From CAZSBB01 sp964605235 (GTDB lineage Bacteria; Planctomycetota; Phycisphaerae; Phycisphaerales; Phycisphaeraceae): 64,000 bases of DNA. Position 1 is the stretch's first letter. Every line of letters begins with the position of its first letter. Under the pieces are notes generated by a model, which saw only the letters and a program-made list of their open reading frames with translations, ran no database searches and was not told the origin of the DNA. The DNA is taken from positions 1 through 64,000 of the forward strand of contig CAZSBB010000018.1 of assembly GCA_964605235.1 (NCBI GenBank), written 5' to 3'. Both the position numbers and the translations under genes were made by a program. This document shows positions 58,510 through 64,000 of this stretch, in pieces.

Positions 58510-58579
58510 GGGGCGGAATTATAGCCCGCCCCCCCCGGAAGTTGGCCGGCGGGCCGGCGGATGCCGAGGGTTGCCAAGG

Positions 58580-58695
58580 AACGAGCCGGAAGCGTGAGCG
58601 ACGGGCAGCGTCCACATCCACCAAGTATCCAACGACTAGTCGCTGGACCTGTGGATGACGTGCGCGGTCCCCGTCGCTCACGCTTCCGGCTCGTT
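58580..58695. repeat. AACGAGCCGG inverted-repeat element, copy 5 (116 bp)
   Basis: Starts AACGAGCCGGAAGCGTGAGC, ends GCTCACGCTTCCGGCTCGTT. It lies between the isomerase gene and mnmG, downstream of the isomerase stop codon. Confidence 0.8.
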
Positions 58696-58719
58696 ATTGC
58701 ACAACAGCCCGCAGCGCGA

Positions 58720-59490
58720 TCAACTCAGGCCCATCGCCTTGAGGTTGTCCAAGCTGATCTTGAGGCTCTCGAAGGGATCGAGGTCGCCGTTGTCGCGTTC
58801 GACCAGATACCACTGCACGCCGGCGACCTTGCTGGCGGCGAGGATGGCGGGCCAGTTGAGGTTGCCGCTGCCGACTTCGCACATCTTCTGCACCTGCTGG
58901 TGATCGACCATCATGTCCTTGACGTGGATCGCCGTCGCCCGGCCGGCGACCTTGCTCAGCCACAGCGCCGGGTCGCCGCCACCGTGGGCGATCCAGTAGG
59001 TGTCGACTTCGAACCAGACGGAAGGATCGGTGTTGTCGATCAGGCAATCGAGAATATTTTCGTTGGCGTCTTCGAGCTTGGCGAGTTCGCGGCTGTGATT
59101 GTGGTAGCCGATGGTCAGGCCTTCCTTCGCCAGGCCTTTGGCGATGGCGCTGTAGTCCTTGCAGAACTCGACGTAGGCGGCTTTGGTCTGGGCGCCCTGA
59201 GCTTTCCAGCCGCCGATGGCCGGGAGCTTGCAGCCGAGGGTGTGGTGGTAGTCCGCACATTTGGCGACATCGCGCATCATGTCCATGGAGACATGGGTGG
59301 CGGCACAGGTCAGGCCGTTGTCGCTGAAGATTTTCGCCAGTTCCTTCGGCTCGATCGGCCCCAGCGCCGAAGCCTGGACCGCGCGGTAGCCCATCTGGCT
59401 GAGGCGCTGACAGGTCTTGGCGATGTCGGCCGGGGTCTTGCAATGCTCGCGCAGGGTGTACATCTGAGCGCCGATTTGGGTCTGAGTCAT
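58720..59490 (-). CDS. TIM-barrel sugar phosphate isomerase/epimerase family protein
   Basis: 256 aa. Starts TQIGAQMYTLREHCKTPADI, with the pattern of inosose-dehydratase/xylose-isomerase-like proteins: LTIGYHNHSREL (His, Glu), WFEVDTYWIAHGG (Asp/His), AIHVKDMM (His/Asp) and a closing WYLVERD (Glu). Metal-dependent isomerase or dehydratase of a sugar or inositol; substrate unknown. AGGAGG upstream of ATG 59490 fixes the start, so the longer frame to 59565 is not used. No transporter is adjacent. Confidence 0.8.
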   Translation of the reverse strand: MTQTQIGAQMYTLREHCKTPADIAKTCQRLSQMGYRAVQASALGPIEPKELAKIFSDNGLTCAATHVSMDMMRDVAKCADYHHTLGCKLPAIGGWKAQGAQTKAAYVEFCKDYSAIAKGLAKEGLTIGYHNHSRELAKLEDANENILDCLIDNTDPSVWFEVDTYWIAHGGGDPALWLSKVAGRATAIHVKDMMVDHQQVQKMCEVGSGNLNWPAILAASKVAGVQWYLVERDNGDLDPFESLKISLDNLKAMGLS

Positions 59491-60270
59491 GGGGTCAAGC
59501 CCTCCTGAGGCGGGGTGAGTACGAACGTAAAAGCGCCAGTCTACAGCGGGCAAATGGGACAGCAACCGGGCGGTGAGGGGCGGCTATGGCGGCAAATGAT
59601 TGAAGCAGTGGACGTGAGAGCACAGCAATACGTGGCGATGGCTGTGGGCAATTGAGATTGCTGGGCAGGGAAAGGACTGCGTCCTCTCCCTGCAACCCTC
59701 ACTGCTGCTGGTGGCCGTTGGAACGGTGGTGATGCAATGGTTTGTTTGGATAGTTCACGCGCCCAACTTGGAGCGGGGGACGTCCCTTCCCCCGCTCCAA
59801 ACCTCCCCCCCTCCCCCCGGAAGGTCTTGGGCCGCCAGCGGAGCTGCCATGCCGATGGTGGGCGCTGGCCGCGCGAGCAATTGGGATGCGGGATTGCTGC
59901 CTTCATGCGATGGTGTTGGGTGAAAAGGTAACTGGCCGGTCGCACATGGCCGCAGGTTGAACCTGCGGCATCGCTTGGTATTGCCGCTGTTTGTGTTTTG
60001 CACTTCGCGTGAATCCCTGCCGCTGCCGCGCCCATGTGCCGCGGCGGCAAGGCCCGCCCTTCCGGGGGGAGGGGGAGAGGTTTGGAGAGGGGCGGGGCCG
60101 CAGCCCCTCTCCAAGTGGAGCGAGCAGCAAGACCCACCCCCCACCGCAATCCCGCGCCACCACCAGCACCCAACAGCGGTGAGGGTTACAGGGAGAGGAC
60201 GCAGTCCTTTCCCTGCCCAGCAAAACCAACTGCCACAAACCACCACCACCGCCACACCTTCATTTCACGC
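59491..60270. other. Intergenic region dominated by a nested inverted repeat
   Basis: 780 bp between the isomerase gene and the ars promoter. It contains the 59657-60226 inverted repeat; ORFs here run through palindromic DNA on both strands and have no protein-like character. Confidence 0.7.
59657..60226. repeat. ~570-bp nested inverted repeat element
   Basis: GCTGGGCAGGGAAAGGACTG near 59661 has its inverse near 60222, and the next ~50 bp on each side also match (CTCACTGCTGCTGGTGG against CCACCAGCACCCAACAGC). Further in, the blocks at 59768-59840 and 60039-60120 (GGAGCGGGGG, CCCCCGGAAGG) face each other as well. A small perfect hairpin, CCGCAGGTTGAACCTGCGG, lies near 59950. Confidence 0.75.
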
Positions 60271-60311
60271 TTGACAACACATCCCAATAATTCGATACTT
60301 GTCGAAGTATC
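60271..60311 (+). promoter_or_regulatory. ars promoter with ArsR operator
   Basis: TTGACA (60271-60276), 17-bp spacer, GATACT (60294-60299). The operator GATACTT-GTCG-AAGTATC (60294-60311, perfect 7-bp arms) starts exactly at the -10 hexamer, so ArsR bound there would block RNA polymerase. The next start codon is at 60331. Confidence 0.85.
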
Positions 60312-60330
60312 AAACTGACTGGAGCCCGCC

Positions 60331-60690
60331 ATGCAGCAGATTGTGGACCTGGCCAAAGCGCTGGCGGACCCGGCCCGGGTGCAGGCCCTGCTGGCGCTGC
60401 GTGAGGGTGAGCTATGTCTCTGCCAGCTCATTGACCTGCTCGCGCTGGCGCCTTCAACCGTCAGTCGGCATATGGACCTGCTCCACCGCGCCCAGCTCGT
60501 CGAACGCCGCAAGCAAGGGCGCTGGCACTACTTCAAGCTCGCCCAGCGCAGCGCTGAGCCAGCGGTGCGCGGAGCGCTGCGCTGGGTGCTCACCAGTCTC
60601 GCCCAGCAGGAGCATGCCCAAACCGTGTCGCTGCGGATCAGCGAAGTGAAGGAAAAGGATTTGCAGGAGGTGTGTGCGTGCTACCGCTGA
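60331..60690 (+). CDS. arsR: ArsR-family arsenic-responsive repressor
   Basis: 119 aa. Winged-helix ArsR/SmtB fold: ALADPARVQALLALREGELC, LAPSTVSRHMDLLHRAQLV, then RKQGRWHYFKLA. The metal-sensing ELCLC motif is at the start of helix 3 and binds As(III), releasing the operator; the C-terminal CACYR may add further thiols. GGAG lies 6 nt before the ATG. It overlaps arsC by 13 bp, and its operator lies on its own promoter, so the operon is self-regulated. Confidence 0.93.
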   Translation: MQQIVDLAKALADPARVQALLALREGELCLCQLIDLLALAPSTVSRHMDLLHRAQLVERRKQGRWHYFKLAQRSAEPAVRGALRWVLTSLAQQEHAQTVSLRISEVKEKDLQEVCACYR

Positions 60691-61133
60691 ATCCCCGCCC
60701 GCGCGTGTTGTTTCTCTGCACCGGCAACAGTTGCCGCAGCCAGATGGCCGAGGGCTGGGCCCACGCCCTGCTGGCGACGCGGGTGGAGCCGTTTTCCGCG
60801 GGACTGGTCGCCCATGGGCTCAACCCCCATGCGGTGGCGGTCATGGCGGAGGTGGGTGTGGACATCACCTCCCAACGCAGCAAGACGCTCGACGAGCTGG
60901 CGGATGTGAAGCTGGATTTCGTCGTCACCGTCTGTGGCCACGCCCATGAGACCTGCCCCATTTTCCCCGCCAATGCGGTGGTGATTCATCATGGCTTTGA
61001 CGATCCGCCCAAGCTCGCCGCGGGGCTGACGGATCCGCAGCAGGTGCTGGCGCCCTACCGCCGGGTGCGCGATGAGATTCGCAGCTTCATTGAAACCTTG
61101 CCGCAGACGCTGGCGCAGGCTGCCCGTCCCTGA
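60678..61133 (+). CDS. arsC: Arsenate reductase, low-molecular-weight phosphatase type
   Basis: 151 aa from GTG 60678. The CTGNSCRSQ P-loop (CX5R) near residue 14 identifies the thioredoxin- or mycothiol-linked ArsC/LMW-PTP type; a redox pair of Cys is expected in the TVCGHAHETCP loop, which is present. It reduces arsenate to arsenite. AGGAGG 7 nt before the GTG sets the start; GTG 60672 is too close to that site. Overlaps arsR. Confidence 0.92.
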   Translation: MLPLNPRPRVLFLCTGNSCRSQMAEGWAHALLATRVEPFSAGLVAHGLNPHAVAVMAEVGVDITSQRSKTLDELADVKLDFVVTVCGHAHETCPIFPANAVVIHHGFDDPPKLAAGLTDPQQVLAPYRRVRDEIRSFIETLPQTLAQAARP

Positions 61134-61170
61134 TTCGCCTGGCAGTCCAAGGCTGGCCTGGAGATATCCC

Positions 61171-62070
61171 ATGAACAGCAACGAAGTGCATGCCGACCCG
61201 GAACAGCTTCGCCAGCAGGTGCGCGAGCGCTACGGCGCTGCCGCCCAGCAGCCGATTCGCTCCACCTGCTGCGGCGGCAACCAGGAAGCCAAGACCACCG
61301 CGTTGCCCACCGCTTCCACCTGCTGCGGCCCCACCGTCGCCAGCAATCTTTCCGCCCAGCAACTCGCCCAGCAGATCGGCTACCGCGCTGAGCAACTTGC
61401 CCTGCTGCCCGCAGGCGCGAACCTCGGCTTAAGCTGCGGCAACCCCACCGCCATTGCCGCGCTGCGGCCGGGCCAGATCGTGCTGGACCTCGGCTGCGGC
61501 GGCGGGTTTGATTGCTTCATCGCCGGCCCACAGGTTGGCGCGGCCGGGCGCGTCATCGGCGTGGATATGACGCCCGAAATGCTCGCCCGCGCCCGGGGCA
61601 ATTTGCCCGCTTACCGCCGCAGCAGTCAACTCGACAACGTGGAGTTTCGCCTCGGCGAAATCGAACACCTGCCCGTCGCCGACGCCAGCGTGGATGTGGT
61701 TATTTCCAACTGCGTGATCAACCTGTCCATCGACAAGCCGCAGGTCTGGCGCGAAATCGCCCGCGTGCTCCGGCCCGGCGGCAGCGTGGCGGCGTCCGAC
61801 ATCGCCTGGCTGCAACCCGCCCCGGATGCGATCCGCCACCGACTCGACGCTTACGTCGGCTGCATAGCCGGCGCGGTGCGGGTGGATGAATACCGCGCCA
61901 TGATGGAAAAAGCCGGGCTGCGCGACATCATCCTCACGCCCAAGCCCGGCTATGTCGAAGCGCTGCTGGCGAGCCACGATCCCGTCTACACCGACATCGC
62001 CCAGCATCTGCCGGCCGGCCAAAGCCCCGCCCAGTTCGTCACCAGCCTGGATATCAAAGCCCGCCGGTAA
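61171..62070 (+). CDS. arsM: Arsenite S-adenosylmethionine methyltransferase
   Basis: 299 aa. SAM-binding VLDLGCGGGFDCFIAG, then GVDMTPEMLA and FRLGEIEHLPVADASVDVVI. Conserved Cys for As(III) are present: GLSCGNP, ISNCVINLS and VGCIAGA, plus two CC pairs near the N-terminus (STCCGGN, STCCGPT). It methylates arsenite to less retained or volatile forms. ATG 61171 has GGAGAT upstream; the open frame before it overlaps arsC and is not used. It lies 37 bp after arsC. Confidence 0.93.
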   Translation: MNSNEVHADPEQLRQQVRERYGAAAQQPIRSTCCGGNQEAKTTALPTASTCCGPTVASNLSAQQLAQQIGYRAEQLALLPAGANLGLSCGNPTAIAALRPGQIVLDLGCGGGFDCFIAGPQVGAAGRVIGVDMTPEMLARARGNLPAYRRSSQLDNVEFRLGEIEHLPVADASVDVVISNCVINLSIDKPQVWREIARVLRPGGSVAASDIAWLQPAPDAIRHRLDAYVGCIAGAVRVDEYRAMMEKAGLRDIILTPKPGYVEALLASHDPVYTDIAQHLPAGQSPAQFVTSLDIKARR

Positions 62071-62093
62071 TCCCACCTGACTGCGAGTCTCCT

Positions 62094-63176
62094 ATGGAAT
62101 CGGTCGCGCGCAAGCTGTCGTTTCTTGATCGCTATCTGACGCTGTGGATTTTCCTGGCGATGGCGCTGGGCATCGGCCTGGGTTATGGCTGGCCGGGCGC
62201 CCGCGACCTGCTGCATCGCTTTGACTACGGCACCACCAACCTGCCCATCGCCATCGGGTTGATCCTGATGATGTATCCCCCGCTGGCGAAGGTGCGCTAT
62301 GAGCAACTGGGGCAGGTGTTTCGCAACTGGAAAATCCTGCTGCTGTCCTTGGTGCAGAACTGGTTGATCGGGCCGGTGCTGATGTTCGTGCTGGCGGCGG
62401 TGTTTCTGCGGAATCAGCCGGAGTTTTTCATCGGCCTGGTGCTCATCGGGCTGGCGCGCTGCATCGCCATGGTGATCGTCTGGAACGACCTGGCGCGGGG
62501 CGACAGCGAGTACGCCGCCGGGCTCGTCGCCTTCAACAGCATTTTTCAGGTGCTGTTCTACAGCGTGTACGCCTGGTTTTTCCTGAAAGTGCTGCCCCCG
62601 CTGCTGGGGTTGTCGCTGGGCAGCGTGGACCTGTCCAATCTGACCATGGGCAGCATCGCCCAGAGCGTGTTCATCTACCTGGGCGTGCCATTCCTGATGG
62701 GCTTATGCACCCGGCTGATCCTGCGGCGGTGGCGCGGCGACACGTGGTATCACCAGACCTTCATTCCCTGCATCAGCCCGCTGACCCTGGCGGCACTGCT
62801 GCTGACCATTGTGGTGCTGTTCCTGATTCAGGGCGAGCAGATCGTGCGTCAGCCGGGGCAGGTGGTGCAGGTGGCGATTCCCCTGCTGATTTACTTTGTG
62901 GTGATGTTCCTGGTCAGTTTCTGGATGGGCAAACGCAGTGGAGCTGACTACGCCCAGACCGCCACCATCAGTTTCACGGCCGCGAGCAATAATTTTGAAC
63001 TGGCGATCGCGGTGGCGGTGGCGATCTTCGGCCTGCATCACGGGGCGGCGTTCGCAGCCGTCATCGGCCCGCTGGTGGAAGTGCCGGTGCTGATCGCCCT
63101 GGTGAATGTCGCCTGGTGGCTGCGCAGCCGATGGTTTGTCAGCGCCCCAACCCCCGCACCGACGACCGGCAACTGA
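62094..63176 (+). CDS. acr3: Acr3-type arsenite efflux permease
   Basis: 360 aa with about ten TM segments. The start LSFLDRYLTLWIFLAMALG, MMYPPLAKVRYEQ, and the conserved LIGLARCIAMVIVWNDLARGD with the essential Cys are diagnostic of ACR3 (bile acid:Na+ symporter superfamily). It expels arsenite driven by the membrane potential; no ArsA ATPase is present. It lies 23 bp after arsM and completes the operon: sense, reduce, methylate, export. Confidence 0.94.
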   Translation: MESVARKLSFLDRYLTLWIFLAMALGIGLGYGWPGARDLLHRFDYGTTNLPIAIGLILMMYPPLAKVRYEQLGQVFRNWKILLLSLVQNWLIGPVLMFVLAAVFLRNQPEFFIGLVLIGLARCIAMVIVWNDLARGDSEYAAGLVAFNSIFQVLFYSVYAWFFLKVLPPLLGLSLGSVDLSNLTMGSIAQSVFIYLGVPFLMGLCTRLILRRWRGDTWYHQTFIPCISPLTLAALLLTIVVLFLIQGEQIVRQPGQVVQVAIPLLIYFVVMFLVSFWMGKRSGADYAQTATISFTAASNNFELAIAVAVAIFGLHHGAAFAAVIGPLVEVPVLIALVNVAWWLRSRWFVSAPTPAPTTGN

Positions 63177-63193
63177 TCCCACGCCGCGCCGGC

Positions 63194-63973
63194 TTACGCC
63201 CAGCCCAGTTCCTGCATCCGCCGCAGCTTGCGCTGGGCGATCTTCTGCTGCATCACCGGCCCCAGCAGCGGCGTGGTGTGCGTCACGGTGCGGAACAGCG
63301 CCACTATCACATGGCCCAGCGGCTTGCTCAGGAAATGATCGCGCTGGCGATTGATGGCTTCGCGGAAATCGGCTTCGAAATCTTCCGCCCGCGCCGGACG
63401 CACGCGCACCCCGTTCTGCTGCAACCACGCCAGGCCGTCGAGGTGCGCCTGGAGCAATTGCGCCAGGTCACGGGTTTCGATGCACTGCATGAAGCAGCCG
63501 TCGTTGCTGGGCAGCGTGCCCCCGCCGCGCTCGGGCGTGGTGGTCAACCCGCCGTGGGGTTCGAAGATGGAAACGATGTCGCAGTTCACCTTCGCCGGCA
63601 GCGTGCCGGTGCGGTACACCACGCCGTAGCACCCGTGCGCCGGATGCACCAGCGGCACCAGCACCGCCGGGGGCGAAACGCCGACTTCAAACACCGGGCC
63701 CGCCAACTCAAAACCTGCGGCGGCGAAGCGATCCAGCCAGGCGTTCATCTCCCCGTCCAGTTCATCCGGATCAAGCAGCCGCATCGCCACATCACGCGGC
63801 AAACTCAGGCTGATAGTCACGGCAATGAAGGTCAGGAAGGCCCCGGCGACCACCACCGCCACCATCACCGGCCGCAGCACATGGAAGGATTCGAAATAGA
63901 ACACCGAAGCCAGCAGCGCCAGCCCGATCAACGCGCCAATGACATGCGGCAGCAGCCGCGCCAGCCAACCCAT
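63194..63973 (-). CDS. Two-TM membrane protein, unknown function
   Basis: 259 aa. Two N-terminal TM segments (HVIGALIGLALLASVFYF, PVMVAVVVAGAFLTFIAVTI) anchor a cytoplasmic or periplasmic alpha/beta domain with VFEVGVSPPAVLVPLVHPAH and VVYRTGTLPAKVNCDIVSIF. I do not recognise a family. It is convergent with acr3 and only 17 bp away. ATG 63973 is the natural start, close to the window edge. Confidence 0.65.
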   Translation of the reverse strand: MGWLARLLPHVIGALIGLALLASVFYFESFHVLRPVMVAVVVAGAFLTFIAVTISLSLPRDVAMRLLDPDELDGEMNAWLDRFAAAGFELAGPVFEVGVSPPAVLVPLVHPAHGCYGVVYRTGTLPAKVNCDIVSIFEPHGGLTTTPERGGGTLPSNDGCFMQCIETRDLAQLLQAHLDGLAWLQQNGVRVRPARAEDFEADFREAINRQRDHFLSKPLGHVIVALFRTVTHTTPLLGPVMQQKIAQRKLRRMQELGWA

Positions 63974-64000
63974 GCGATGGACCTCGCCACGAAGTGGATG

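Noticed and set aside
59711..60318. Group of short ORFs on both strands in the gap before arsR
   Set aside because: They lie in the nested inverted repeat, with Pro/Arg/Ser-rich shadow composition.

Overview
High-GC bacterial DNA (roughly two thirds G+C by eye), most likely from a member of the Planctomycetota, probably a Phycisphaerae-like lineage and perhaps an assembled metagenome scaffold, since it carries a run of 100 Ns at 53959-54058. The reasons are an LptD-type outer-membrane protein, a Cys-type sulfatase, an MFS-HEAT fusion, an AhbD-type haem synthase, many Gfo/Idh and sugar-isomerase-like genes, and dense families of intergenic inverted repeats of a type I associate with planctomycete genomes. 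The assignment is inference; no rRNA gene is present.

Layout. 0.1-8.0 kb: carbohydrate-type metabolism (SDR dehydrogenase, NagA-like deacetylase, MFS-HEAT transporter, oligopeptide-type ABC ATPase, TIM-barrel isomerase, membrane-anchored EEP-fold enzyme). 8.4-10.8 kb: a LolE/LolD-like lipoprotein-release pair. 11.1-14.2 kb: M20 peptidase and Gfo/Idh oxidoreductase. 14.5-19.2 kb: LptD, and divergently an AhbD-like radical SAM protein with an 11-fold GHPG repeat. 19.3-31.2 kb: alanine racemase, DEAD-box-type helicase, DUF1275 protein, pyrophosphatase, kinase-like protein, GH67-like protein, DUF1802 protein, ArgRS and an EF-hand membrane protein. 31.3-37 kb: a CheB-CheR-PAS-histidine kinase hybrid with two response regulators and a FlgM-like small protein. 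37.1-45.7 kb: Sua5, hexapeptide acyltransferase, STAS antagonist, GlyRS, sulfatase, and an rpsF-ssb-rplI group without rpsR. 46.05 kb: tRNA-Arg(UCG). 46.9-51.9 kb: two ABC exporter half-transporters plus an HlyD-type adaptor. 52.0-53.4 kb: HtrA-like protease. 53.4-55.0 kb: a gene-free array of ~249-bp repeats around the assembly gap, interrupted by a 212-bp MITE-like insertion. 55.0-59.5 kb: zwf, mnmG and a TIM-barrel isomerase. 59.5-60.3 kb: a large nested inverted repeat. 60.3-63.2 kb: an arsenic operon arsR-arsC-arsM-acr3 with a readable promoter/operator. A two-TM hypothetical protein ends the window.

The most unusual content is not coding. At least six families of intergenic inverted repeats recur: 116-118-bp elements ending in AACGAGCCGG, ~115-bp CACAGAG elements, perfect 30-bp-arm palindromes around GGGGATAAGTACATTATTTT whose outer arms differ between copies yet stay complementary, TTAGCCCCCGGCGA hairpins after gene ends, AT-rich AAAATGTATTTT palindromes, and GTCCGGGC hairpins. 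Several genes show a -10-like hexamer only 6-10 nt before the start codon, which suggests leaderless mRNAs. Most long ORFs opposite known genes are high-GC shadows and are left out.
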